Assembly: GCA_027858915.1 (NCBI GenBank)
Contig: JAQIBT010000127.1
Location: 22,398 to 86,397 of the forward strand
DNA length: 64,000 nt
Source: Salinisphaera sp.
GTDB lineage: Bacteria > Pseudomonadota > Gammaproteobacteria > Nevskiales > Salinisphaeraceae
Reading direction: 5' to 3'
The notes under the pieces were generated by a model. That model saw only the letters and a list, made by a program, of their open reading frames with translations, did not search any database and was not told the DNA's origin. The translations under genes were made by a program, and so were the position numbers. Each line of letters opens with the position of its first letter. The stretch's first letter is position 1. Of this stretch, positions 56,524-64,000 are shown piece by piece.

Positions 56524-57369
56524 GTGAAGCCCAGTTCCAGATCCTATCTCATTGCGGCCGTTCTGATCTTCGTTTCGCTGGTGGCCGGCTGTGCTCTGAT
56601 GCCGCCGAGCCGTGAAGCACAGGCCAGTGCGGCCAACCAAGTGGTGGCGGACTACAAGGTTGACGGCCTGTTGGCACAGGCTGCGCCAGCGGTGACCGAT
56701 TCGCTGCGCCGCAATCTGCCGGACTCGGTCAGCGCCAGCCAGCGCCAGCAGTTGGATCAGTCGATTACCGCTGCCTACGACGCGCAGAGGATGCGCGAAA
56801 GCGTGGTCAGTCGGTTGAGCAAGGCGGCCGCCCAGAGCGACCACCAGAAATACCTGATCAAGGCCGCCAAGGAGCTTGGGACGCCTTTGGCCCAACGCAT
56901 GATCAATCTTGAGCGAAAAGTATCGGATCCGCACTTCGGCGATGGCTTTCAGGCGTTCATGAACAAGCCGGCGGGCACAGAGCGCAAGGCGCGACTGAAG
57001 ATCATCGATCAGTTGGCCGACGATATGGTCGTGACCGATCTGCAGACCAATTTCAATGTGGCTCTGCTCAAGGGTATGATCCAGTCCCGCAACACGGTTG
57101 TCGATTCGAGCCAGACAGTCGGCTCCGATCAGAAGCAGCGTATTCTGTCCAACAGCCGCGATGGCATTCGGGCCAAGCTCAATCAGCAGGTGCCACGCAT
57201 GTTGCTGTACGTCTACCGAGACGTAGACACCGACACATTAAAGAAATATGCCGCGCTCCAGCATCAGCCGGAAATGGTCTGGACGAACCACGCGCTGGCC
57301 GACGCGGTGACTCATACGCTGTCGGACGCTGGTGATCGTGTCTCCGCGAATCCCAAGCAGAAGGACTGA
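56524..57369 (+). CDS. hypothetical lipoprotein
   Basis: A 281-residue protein starting at GTG with a lipoprotein signal (SYLIAAVLIFVSLVAGC). The mature part is strongly helical, with ASAANQVVADYKVDGLLAQA and LLYVYRDVDTDTLKKYAAL the most distinctive stretches; the latter resembles DUF2059-type segments, but I am not confident of the family. Probable envelope lipoprotein, function unknown. The CoA-binding protein gene starts 6 bp downstream, so they may be co-transcribed. Confidence 0.75.
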   Translation: MKPSSRSYLIAAVLIFVSLVAGCALMPPSREAQASAANQVVADYKVDGLLAQAAPAVTDSLRRNLPDSVSASQRQQLDQSITAAYDAQRMRESVVSRLSKAAAQSDHQKYLIKAAKELGTPLAQRMINLERKVSDPHFGDGFQAFMNKPAGTERKARLKIIDQLADDMVVTDLQTNFNVALLKGMIQSRNTVVDSSQTVGSDQKQRILSNSRDGIRAKLNQQVPRMLLYVYRDVDTDTLKKYAALQHQPEMVWTNHALADAVTHTLSDAGDRVSANPKQKD

Positions 57370-57374
57370 ATGAA

Positions 57375-57788
57375 GTGAGTATAGTCAACGACGATCGATC
57401 TATTCGCGAAATGCTCGCGCAGGCGCGCCGTATTGCGGTCGTGGGCCTGTCACCTGACTCGAATCGTCCATCCCACCGGGTGGCGAAGGCCATGATCGAG
57501 GCCGGTTACGATATCGTTCCGGTCAATCCCAAACAGGATAAAATCCTGGGTCACAAGACCTTTGCAGACTTAGGGTCGATCAGCGATGAAATCAGCATCG
57601 TCAACGTATTCCGCAATCCAAAGCATGTGCCTGAAATAGTCAATATCTGTATCGAGAAGCGTATACGTAATCTATGGTTGCAGGAAGGCGTGATTCACCA
57701 GGCCGCCGCCGAGCACGCCGCCGACCATGGCATTCATGTCGTCATGGACCGTTGTATGTACAAGGAATTCCAGCGCCTTCTGGGCTGA
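57375..57788 (+). CDS. CoA-binding domain protein (YccU type)
   Basis: A 137-residue stand-alone CoA-binding (Rossmann-like) protein. IAVVGLSPDSNRPSHRVAKA, YDIVPVNPKQDKILGHKTF, ISIVNVFRNPKHVPEIV, LWLQEGVIHQAAAEHA and VVMDRCMYKEFQRL match the family end to end. The biological role is not established. Start is GTG 57375, 6 bp after the lipoprotein gene. Confidence 0.9.
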   Translation: MSIVNDDRSIREMLAQARRIAVVGLSPDSNRPSHRVAKAMIEAGYDIVPVNPKQDKILGHKTFADLGSISDEISIVNVFRNPKHVPEIVNICIEKRIRNLWLQEGVIHQAAAEHAADHGIHVVMDRCMYKEFQRLLG

Positions 57789-57953
57789 TCCGGGCGGCCT
57801 GCGGGGCACGCGTATGACTCTCGCGTTGTCGCAGGGCAACGCCCTGCGGGCTGTCATCCCGATGTGTTTTCATGCGCCAGAGGTCGACTTGTCGGTGCGC
57901 GGCTGGCGGCTCACTATTGAACCGAACCACGACGAAAATTAGGGAACCTGAAT

Positions 57954-58745
57954 ATGGCGAATCTGAGTCCTGTAGCGTTGATTGTGATCCTCGTGGTCGC
58001 GGTGCTGGTAGCATTGATCATCGGTTATTTTGCGGGTAGCCGCCTAGGCGGCAAGAAGTCCACTGCGATGAAAAAAGTCTCGCAGGAGCACGACGATTAC
58101 AAGTCGAACGTGCGCGAGCATTTTCAGCGCACCTCCGCCATCATGTCGCGCATGGTCGAGGATTATCGCGAGATGTATGAGCACATGTCCGAAGGTGCCG
58201 AGAAGCTCGGTGACATCCATCGCGAGAAACAGATCACGCCCCCGCCGAGTCCGGATTCGATTACGCACGGTTCAAGCGCGGATAAAAAGCAGCCTGCCGA
58301 CAGCAAATCGGCATCGGTTGCTTCTGGCGCCTCCTCCAGTGCCATGCCTGCGAACAACAAGAGTCCGGCCGGCGGGAAGCCGGAAGCCGGAAAATCTGCG
58401 GAGGATCGAAAGCCGGCAGGCACTGGTGCGCCGGCCGACAGCGGCGCCAGGACATCGACTGCGCCGCAGCCGTCCAAGGGTACGCAAGCCAAACCTGACG
58501 CTTCCGCTGCCAAAAAAGGAGCGCCCGCTCAGAAGGCTGGTGCAGCCGATAAGAGCAGGCCGACTACAGGAAATGCCGCAGCCGATAAAAGTGCCAGCAA
58601 GCCGGCGACTTCAACCAACGCGAAGGTTAATGGTGGAAAACCGTCGGAAGCGCCGGCGAAACAGCCATCAGATGCGGCCAGGTCGTCGTCGCCAAAAGCC
58701 GGCGATGCGGTCAAACGAGGGCAGTCAGCCAGCAAAAAAGTCTGA
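57954..58745 (+). CDS. YhcB/ZapG family (DUF1043) membrane protein with a long disordered tail
   Basis: The N-terminus matches YhcB: a single membrane helix (LIVILVVAVLVALIIGYFAG), then a coiled-coil with DYKSNVREHFQRTSAIMSRM and EMYEHMSEGAEKLGD. YhcB/ZapG is an inner-membrane protein linked to cell envelope growth and division. E. coli YhcB is about 132 aa; here, after roughly residue 95, an extra 165-residue Ala/Pro/Ser/Lys-rich tail follows (AKKGAPAQKAGAADK and similar), predicted to be disordered. AGGGAACC upstream of the ATG is the likely ribosome site. Confidence 0.85.
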   Translation: MANLSPVALIVILVVAVLVALIIGYFAGSRLGGKKSTAMKKVSQEHDDYKSNVREHFQRTSAIMSRMVEDYREMYEHMSEGAEKLGDIHREKQITPPPSPDSITHGSSADKKQPADSKSASVASGASSSAMPANNKSPAGGKPEAGKSAEDRKPAGTGAPADSGARTSTAPQPSKGTQAKPDASAAKKGAPAQKAGAADKSRPTTGNAAADKSASKPATSTNAKVNGGKPSEAPAKQPSDAARSSSPKAGDAVKRGQSASKKV

Positions 58746-58760
58746 TCCCGTTCCGAAAAA

Positions 58761-58793
58761 ATAGCTGGGCATGATGCCCGGCTATTGATTTTT
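58761..58793. terminator. bidirectional intrinsic terminator between yhcB and sufE
   Basis: ATAGCTGGGC and GCCCGGCTAT pair over ten bases (one G-T) around ATGAT. TGATTTTT follows on the + strand, and the preceding A-run gives a T-run on the minus strand, so it can stop both converging transcripts. Confidence 0.85.
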
Positions 58794-58807
58794 CGAGCGG
58801 GTAAGCG

Positions 58808-59224
58808 CTAGGCGTTAAGGTGCCGGCCGGCTTCGCGCTGGATGGTTTCGACCATTGAGTACAGGCCGTTGCGGCGATTCATGCTGATGTGCTGTTCCAG
58901 GTTGAGGTCGGTGAATACCTGCTGGATATCGGTCTCGGCTATTTCGCGTGGTGTTTTGTCCGAATAGATCATGAGCAGCACGCCGATCAGGCCGCGTACA
59001 ATATGGGCATCCGAGTCGCCGCGGAAATGCAGCCGGTCATCGTCGCTTTCGTCAGCGACCATCCAGACCTGACTCATACAACCCCGGACCCGCGTCGCTT
59101 CGGTGCGTTCACCGTCGTCGAGTGGCTCGAGCTTGCGGCCCAGATCAATGATGAAGCGATAGCGCTCCTCCCAATCGGGCAGCAGGTCGAAAGTCATCTT
59201 GAGCTCTTCAACGCTCTTGTCCAT
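58808..59224 (-). CDS. sufE: cysteine desulfuration protein SufE family
   Basis: A 138-residue SufE-like protein, which accepts persulfide sulfur from a cysteine desulfurase for Fe-S cluster assembly. DWEERYRFIIDLGRKLEPLD, the sulfur-accepting Cys in VRGCMSQVWMVA, HFRGDSDAHIVRGLIGVLL and the terminal GLYSMVETIQREAGRHLNA are typical. ATG 59224 gives the family length; the open frame continues upstream but overlaps yidD. No sufS or sufBCD gene is in the window. Confidence 0.92.
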   Translation of the reverse strand: MDKSVEELKMTFDLLPDWEERYRFIIDLGRKLEPLDDGERTEATRVRGCMSQVWMVADESDDDRLHFRGDSDAHIVRGLIGVLLMIYSDKTPREIAETDIQQVFTDLNLEQHISMNRRNGLYSMVETIQREAGRHLNA

Positions 59225-59311
59225 GGCAAATCCATTTGAGTACCGGTCTGCTACAAGGGTTGGGCCGCGAGCCAGGCCAGTCAAGCCATGATCGAGGCGT
59301 AAACTTGTCGA

Positions 59312-59617
59312 ATGCGTCTGCTTGAGCCAATTCATCGTTTCCTGCGCGGCCTCCGATGGCTGTGTGTTCGCGCATTGCAGCTGCCGATCCTCGTTTATCG
59401 GCTGTTTATCTCGCCGTTGCTCGGACCGCGCTGTCGCTTTGCCCCAACGTGCTCGGCCTACGCGCTGGAGGCGTTGTCGGTACACGGGCCGCTGCGTGGT
59501 AGTTGGCTGGCTATTCGGCGCATTATTCGTTGTCATCCGCTCAATGAAGGCGGCTTCGATCCCGTGCCGCCGAAACCCCGGCGCGTCGATAAGCGCCGCC
59601 GGGATGGCCACCACTGA
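59312..59617 (+). CDS. yidD: membrane protein insertion efficiency factor YidD
   Basis: A 101-residue YidD protein: [39 protein letters not shown] and [19 protein letters not shown] contain the conserved cysteines and the CHP..GG.DPVP signature. YidD helps YidC insert inner-membrane proteins. In most gammaproteobacteria it sits between rnpA and yidC; here it is elsewhere, between sufE and ileS. Confidence 0.93.
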   Translation: MRLLEPIHRFLRGLRWLCVRALQLPILVYRLFISPLLGPRCRFAPTCSAYALEALSVHGPLRGSWLAIRRIIRCHPLNEGGFDPVPPKPRRVDKRRRDGHH

Positions 59618-59638
59618 GGCTGGCTGCAACGCTTGGCG

Positions 59639-59806
59639 ATGCACGCGCGTTCGCTTGGGTTTATAGTATTGGCCGTTTGCTGGTTGCTACTGGGTGCTTG
59701 TTGCGTCGCGCCAGCATCGCCAATACAGCAGACACTTATTCGATTTGCCAGCAGCGGCGGTCGCAACGCTGAACAGCGTCGCGCGTTGATCTGCGCCAAC
59801 TACTGA
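59639..59806 (+). CDS. 55-residue putative lipoprotein
   Basis: A short gene starting ATG at 59639: MHARSLGFIVLAVCWLLLGA then CC, giving a lipobox (LLGAC), and ending RRALICANY. It fits exactly between yidD and ileS. Family and function unknown; the lipobox and tight fit are the only support. Confidence 0.45.
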   Translation: MHARSLGFIVLAVCWLLLGACCVAPASPIQQTLIRFASSGGRNAEQRRALICANY

Positions 59807-59817
59807 TGCCTTAAGCC

Positions 59818-62800
59818 ATGAGCGGTTTTACCGAACACAAGCCCCTGAACCTGCCGGCCCTCGAGGCCGACACCCGTGCCTGGTGGGATGCGGCCGAAAT
59901 ATTCGAGGCCAGTACGGCAGCACGTGACGATCAGCCGGTGTTTACGTTCTACGAAGGCCCGCCAACAGCCAACGGCCGGCCGGGTATTCATCACGTGCTT
60001 GGACGCACGGTCAAGGATGCGTTCTGTCGCTACAAGACCATGCAGGGCTTTCGGGTCGACCGGAAAGCCGGCTGGGACACCCACGGCCTGCCGGTCGAGA
60101 TCGAAGTCGAAAAAGAGCTGGGTCTGAAATCGCGCGAGGATATCGAGGCCTATGGCATCGAGGCCTATAACGCAGCCTGTCGTGCCTCGGTGCTGCGTTA
60201 CAAGGACCAGTGGGACGAGCTGACCCGTCGTATCGGCTACTGGGTAGATCTGGACACGCCCTACGTCACGTTCTCGAACGAATACATCGAATCAGTCTGG
60301 TGGCTGCTAAAGCAGCTTCACGAGAAGGGTCTGTTGTACAAGGGCCACAAGATCCACTGGTATTCGCCGGGCTCGGGCACGGTCCTGTCCTCGCACGAGG
60401 TCAGCCTCGGCTACAAGGAAGTCCAGGATCCGTCGATCACGGTCAAGTTCTATCTCGAAGACGAACCGGATGTCGCGATCCTTGCGTGGACCACTACGCC
60501 CTGGACCATGCCATCCAACGTGGCCGTGGCTGTTGGCCCGGATATCGAGTACGCCAAGGCGCACGTAGACGGCGCGACTTATATTCTGGCCCGCGCCTGT
60601 GTAGCGGCGACGCTGGGCGACGAGGCCGAAATCATCGAGACCTTCCCAGCCAGCCAGCTGATCGGCAAGCGCTACAAGCCGCCGTTCGATACGTTCCGCG
60701 ATCATCCCGAGGCCGATCAGGCCTGGCGCGTGATCGCTGCTGACTTCATCACCACCGACGATGGCACCGGCATCGCACACGAGGCCCCGGCCTTTGGCGC
60801 CGACGACTACCGCGTGACCAGCGCCGAAGGGATGCCGGTCTTCAACCCCATCGAGTCCGACGGGCGCTTCCACGCGGACTTTCCGTTGGTTGGCGGGCTG
60901 TGGTTCAAGGACGCGGACAAGCCCATCGCGCGTGATCTGAAAGAGCGCGGCCTGCTGTTCTCGCAGCAGGTCACGGTGCATAACTATCCGCATGACTGGC
61001 GCAAGGGTACGCCGCTCATGAACTACCCGGTCGAGTCATGGTTTGTGGCCACCCAGCAGAACAAGGACCGGCTGGTTGAATACAACAACCAGATCCATTG
61101 GCATCCGCCGCATGTCGGCACCGGGCGTTTTGGCGACTGGCTGGCCAATAACGTGGACTGGGCGCTGTCCCGGCACCGCTACTGGGGCACGCCGCTGCCG
61201 ATCTGGGTCAACGACCGTAACCCAGACGAGATCGTGGTCGTCGGCTCGATCGCCGAGCTGCGTGATTATGCGGGCGATGCCGTCGCTGCCGACGACACGC
61301 TGGATCTGCACAAGCCGCAGGTCGACGCGATCACCTGGCAGGCCGCCGACGGCGGCACCATGCGGCGCGTGCCCGAGATTATCGACGTCTGGTTCGATTC
61401 CGGTGCCATGCCGTTTGCCCAGTGGCACTATCCGTTCGAAAACAAAGAGCGCTTCGAAGCCAACTTCCCAGCCGATTTCATCTGCGAAGGCGTTGATCAG
61501 ACCCGCGGCTGGTTCTATTCGCTGCATGCCATCGGTACGCTCATCAAGGATTCGCCGGCCTACAAGAACGTCATCGTTAACGGGCTCCTGCTGGATGCCA
61601 ACGGCGAAAAGATGTCCAAGTCCAAGGGCAACACGGTCGATCCGTTTGCCGCGCTGGACGAGCACGGCGCAGACGTCATTCGCTGGTACATGCTGGCCAG
61701 CTCCCAGCCCTGGGACAACACGAAATACGCCGAACGCGGACTGCGGGATACGCGGACCAAGGTGTTCGGTACGTTGGAGAACGTCTATTCGTTCTTTGCC
61801 ACCTACGCCAATATCGACGGCTTCACAGCCGATACGCCGGCACCTGTGGTAGCCGAACGCCCCGAGCTGGATCGCTGGGTCCTCTCGCGCCTGCAGTCGA
61901 CCGCGGCCGAAGCCACGGCCGCGCTGGATGCCTACAATCCGACGCGCGCGGCGCGCGCGATCGAGCGTTTCATCGATGCGCTGTCAAACTGGTATATCCG
62001 GCGTTCGCGCCCGCGTTTCTGGGCCGGTGCCCGCGCGGATGACTCAGCGACCGCCGACCAGGCCGCCAGCCATGATGAAGTCGCCGACAAGCGCGCGGCC
62101 TACCACACCACGTTGACCTGTCTGCGCGATGTGGCAGCGATGATGGCACCGATCGCGCCGTTCTTTGCCGACTGGCTCTACGGCCAGGTCAGCGCCCAGG
62201 CTGATGCCCGAACGTCGGTGCATCTGGCGCATTTTCCCGTTGCCGACGCCGCACTCACCGATCCTGATCTCGAGCGGCGCATGGCCCTGGCGCGGGCGAT
62301 CGTGGCGAACACGCTGGCGCTGCGCAACGAAGCAGGCATTAACGTGCGCCAGCCGGTGGCTCGTATTCTGGTGGTTGAGGAGCCAGGCGTGGCACGGGCT
62401 GACGTCGAAGCGGTCGCCACCATCGTGCGCGACGAGGTCAACGTCGATGCCATCGAATTCGTGGCCGGCGAGGGCGAACTGGTGAAACGCAGCGCCAAAC
62501 CCGATTTCAAGCGCCTCGGCAAGCGGCTGGGCAAGCAGATGAAGACGGTGGCCGCGGCCGTGGCCGATCTGAGCGACGCCGATGTCGTGACTTATATGCG
62601 CGACCGCGTCATCACGATCGACGTCGATGGCCAGGCGATCGAACTGGGCGAAGGGGATCTGATCGTTTCGGCCGAAGGCGTCGAAGGCTGGCTGGTCGGG
62701 CGCGAGGATGGCGTTACCGTTGCACTTGATAGTACAATCTCCGATTCGCTAAGGCAGCGTGGATTGGCGCGCGAGGTCATCAACCGCGTACAGCGGCTTC

Positions 62801-63015
62801 GCAAGCAGGCCGAATTCCATGTTGCCGATCGTATTCGTGTGCAATATTGCGCGGATCCGGCGCTGGCCGCGGCCATCGAAGCGCACGAGAGTCTGCTGTC
62901 GCGTGAAACGCTGGCGTTGTCGTTCTCGGCGGCCGACGCTCCCGGCGGCGACGTAGAGGCCACGTTCGAGGTCGGTGACAGCGGGCTCACGCTCGCGCTG
63001 ACCCGCGCGGGCTAG
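59818..63015 (+). CDS. ileS: isoleucyl-tRNA synthetase, type 2
   Basis: Charges tRNA-Ile (1065 aa). The HIGH-like motif is NGRPGIHHVLGR and the KMSKS loop is EKMSKSKGN. GWDTHGLPVEIEVEKELG, WTTTPWTMPSNVAVAVG (editing domain) and VESWFVAT are in place. The GIHH form of HIGH, the length well above E. coli IleS (938 aa) and the long C-terminal domain without the terminal zinc cluster of type 1 enzymes indicate the type 2 (eukaryote-like) class, known for natural tolerance of mupirocin. It stands alone, without the usual ribF-ileS-lspA neighbours. Confidence 0.93.
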   Translation: MSGFTEHKPLNLPALEADTRAWWDAAEIFEASTAARDDQPVFTFYEGPPTANGRPGIHHVLGRTVKDAFCRYKTMQGFRVDRKAGWDTHGLPVEIEVEKELGLKSREDIEAYGIEAYNAACRASVLRYKDQWDELTRRIGYWVDLDTPYVTFSNEYIESVWWLLKQLHEKGLLYKGHKIHWYSPGSGTVLSSHEVSLGYKEVQDPSITVKFYLEDEPDVAILAWTTTPWTMPSNVAVAVGPDIEYAKAHVDGATYILARACVAATLGDEAEIIETFPASQLIGKRYKPPFDTFRDHPEADQAWRVIAADFITTDDGTGIAHEAPAFGADDYRVTSAEGMPVFNPIESDGRFHADFPLVGGLWFKDADKPIARDLKERGLLFSQQVTVHNYPHDWRKGTPLMNYPVESWFVATQQNKDRLVEYNNQIHWHPPHVGTGRFGDWLANNVDWALSRHRYWGTPLPIWVNDRNPDEIVVVGSIAELRDYAGDAVAADDTLDLHKPQVDAITWQAADGGTMRRVPEIIDVWFDSGAMPFAQWHYPFENKERFEANFPADFICEGVDQTRGWFYSLHAIGTLIKDSPAYKNVIVNGLLLDANGEKMSKSKGNTVDPFAALDEHGADVIRWYMLASSQPWDNTKYAERGLRDTRTKVFGTLENVYSFFATYANIDGFTADTPAPVVAERPELDRWVLSRLQSTAAEATAALDAYNPTRAARAIERFIDALSNWYIRRSRPRFWAGARADDSATADQAASHDEVADKRAAYHTTLTCLRDVAAMMAPIAPFFADWLYGQVSAQADARTSVHLAHFPVADAALTDPDLERRMALARAIVANTLALRNEAGINVRQPVARILVVEEPGVARADVEAVATIVRDEVNVDAIEFVAGEGELVKRSAKPDFKRLGKRLGKQMKTVAAAVADLSDADVVTYMRDRVITIDVDGQAIELGEGDLIVSAEGVEGWLVGREDGVTVALDSTISDSLRQRGLAREVINRVQRLRKQAEFHVADRIRVQYCADPALAAAIEAHESLLSRETLALSFSAADAPGGDVEATFEVGDSGLTLALTRAG

Positions 63016-63069
63016 ATAAAAGATTTTAAGTTTAAAACGTAAGCAACTTCTGTCATACGGCAAACGATC

Positions 63070-63327
63070 ATGAGAAAAGACATTCATCCCAACTATCGTC
63101 CGGTAGTCTTCAAGGACATGGGCGGCGATTTCGCGTTCCTGACGCGTTCCACCATTGAGTCTAAGGAAACGATTCAGTGGGAGGACGGCAACGAATATCC
63201 GTTGATCAAGCTGGAAGTCACGAGTGCCACGCACCCGTTCTACACCGGCAAGCAGAACATCATGGATACCGCCGGCAAGGTCGAGCGCTTCCGTCAGCGC
63301 TATGCCATGGCGACCAAGAAGAAGTAG
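63070..63327 (+). CDS. rpmE2: 50S ribosomal protein L31 type B
   Basis: Ribosomal protein of 85 residues: [20 protein letters not shown], then [20 protein letters not shown] and a Lys-rich end. Lack of the CxxC zinc motifs identifies the zinc-free type B paralogue, often induced when zinc is scarce. I see no clear Zur box, although the upstream AT-rich AAGATTTTAAGTTTAAAACG was inspected. A strong terminator follows. Confidence 0.96.
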   Translation: MRKDIHPNYRPVVFKDMGGDFAFLTRSTIESKETIQWEDGNEYPLIKLEVTSATHPFYTGKQNIMDTAGKVERFRQRYAMATKKK

Positions 63328-63344
63328 ATTCCGGGCCAGATATC

Positions 63345-63379
63345 ACGCGCCGCGCAGTCTCACTGCCGGCGCGTTTTTT
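63345..63379 (+). terminator. intrinsic terminator after rpmE2
   Basis: ACGCGCCG pairs with CGGCGCGT, with an inner GCAGT/ACTGC stem around CTC, followed by a run of T residues. It starts 17 bp past the rpmE2 stop. Confidence 0.9.
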
Positions 63380-63676
63380 CGTGTCTGACATTTGCAGCAG
63401 CCATATGGCTGCGCTTATCCAGCATCAGATATTTCGGGCTAAAAAACTGTTTGTCCGCAGATTCACACAGATAAATGCAGATTAAACCGGCACTGCCTGC
63501 TTTGCTTGTTTGTGTTCATCTGCGTCTATCTGCGTAATCTGCGGATAAAATGCCTTCTGCCTTACTTGCGTTGGCAGCGCAGCTTGCTGCGTTCGCGTTT
63601 ATCTGCGGACGATATTTCCGCCTTCGTTTGGAATACCGATCAGCGGCTATGCATACTGATTTTACCTGCGGTTGTG
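63380..63676. other. intergenic region between rpmE2 and the MFS gene
   Basis: No gene. It holds the CTGCG-rich inverted repeat described separately and the 3' flank of the leftward transporter gene. Confidence 0.5.
63453..63545. repeat. imperfect inverted repeat of CTGCG-type units
   Basis: GTCCGCAGATTCACACAGAT (63453 on) pairs imperfectly with the reverse complement of 63518-63545, whose units are ATCTGCGTCT, ATCTGCGTA and ATCTGCGGAT. A further TTATCTGCGGAC unit lies at about 63598. It looks like a dispersed intergenic palindromic repeat. Confidence 0.65.
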
Positions 63677-64000
63677 CTACCAGACACCCTCGTGCGGGCG
63701 CGGATCGCGACTGATTGTGGCCAGTACGATCGCCGCGACGGGTGCAATAGCCGCCACTGTCAGCGCCGGCGTATAGCTGCCGGTCAACGAGTGGGCAAGC
63801 GCCAGGCTGACCGGGCCCAGCGCGCTGGCGATGACGAGCACACTCATCTGGGCGCTGCTGGTAGCCCCCAGGTGACGGCGCCCGTAGAGCTTTGGCATAG
63901 ACACGGTCTGCAGCGTGCTCATCAGCCCGGTAGACGTGCCCAGGCCCATCACGGCCGCGACAAAAAAGAGCGGTTCGCCGAGTTGCGTCGCGCCTAGGTA
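63677..64000 (-). CDS. MFS transporter, C-terminal part (5' end outside window)
   Basis: The frame is open to the window edge on the minus strand. The visible 107 residues contain two or three membrane segments (EPLFFVAAVMGLGTSTGLMS, LVIASALGPVSLALAHSL, PALTVAAIAPVAAIVLATIS) and SMPKLYGRRHLGATSSAQMS, a loop typical of the C-terminal half of major-facilitator transporters that includes the YGRRHLG motif of monocarboxylate/oxalate-type members. Substrate cannot be told from this piece. Confidence 0.75.
   Translation of the reverse strand, partial: YLGATQLGEPLFFVAAVMGLGTSTGLMSTLQTVSMPKLYGRRHLGATSSAQMSVLVIASALGPVSLALAHSLTGSYTPALTVAAIAPVAAIVLATISRDPRPHEGVW

Overview
The window is chromosomal DNA from a GC-rich gammaproteobacterium. 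The order atpD-atpC ... glmU-glmS, together with opgGH, gor, prlC, xthA, yhcB and yidD, is gammaproteobacterial. A halophilic, Salinisphaera-like relative is plausible, but that is inference and no marker here fixes the genus.

Left core (1-10702): the 3' part of atpD, atpC, an unrecognised secreted protein, the osmoregulated periplasmic glucan genes opgG-opgH, then glmU and glmS, all on the + strand.

A complete Tn7-like transposon of 33,375 bp (10726-44100) sits immediately downstream of glmS, at the classical attTn7 position. It has TGT...ACA ends, a 27-bp terminal inverted repeat with one mismatch, three TnsB-type sites at each end and a 5-bp target duplication (CGGCC). Its transposition module is tnsA-tnsB-tnsC (+ strand) plus a convergent TnsD-type tniQ. 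A second intact tniQ lies behind a small HTH gene, and a third tniQ survives as a 3' fragment. Cargo from left to right: a large YobI-like P-loop ATPase (probable defence gene); a frameshifted tyrosine integrase; a potassium-uptake block (trkH and a divergent kdpFABCDE operon in which kdpA, kdpB and kdpC are frameshifted and kdpE has lost its start codon); an intact type I restriction-modification system (hsdM-hsdS-hsdR); the HTH-tniQ pair; and degraded IS66 and ISL3 transposases. A 98-bp inverted ISL3 fragment lies beside the right end.

The transposon itself interrupts a 291-bp MITE-like repeat. The two ends of this repeat touch the glmS stop codon and the start of the next chromosomal gene.

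Right core (44106-64000): a GT4 glycosyltransferase; a D-tartrate dehydratase-like enolase-superfamily enzyme with a divergent GntR regulator and a perfect 16-bp palindrome between them; a Gfo/Idh/MocA oxidoreductase; xthA; a DUF1499 lipoprotein; oligopeptidase A; glutathione reductase with an overlapping esterase lipoprotein; a 3D-domain protein; gpmA; an HExxH protein; a lipoprotein; a CoA-binding protein; yhcB; sufE; yidD; a 55-residue lipoprotein; a type 2 ileS; rpmE2 (L31 type B); and the C-terminal end of an MFS transporter cut by the window edge.

No tRNA, rRNA or CRISPR array was seen.
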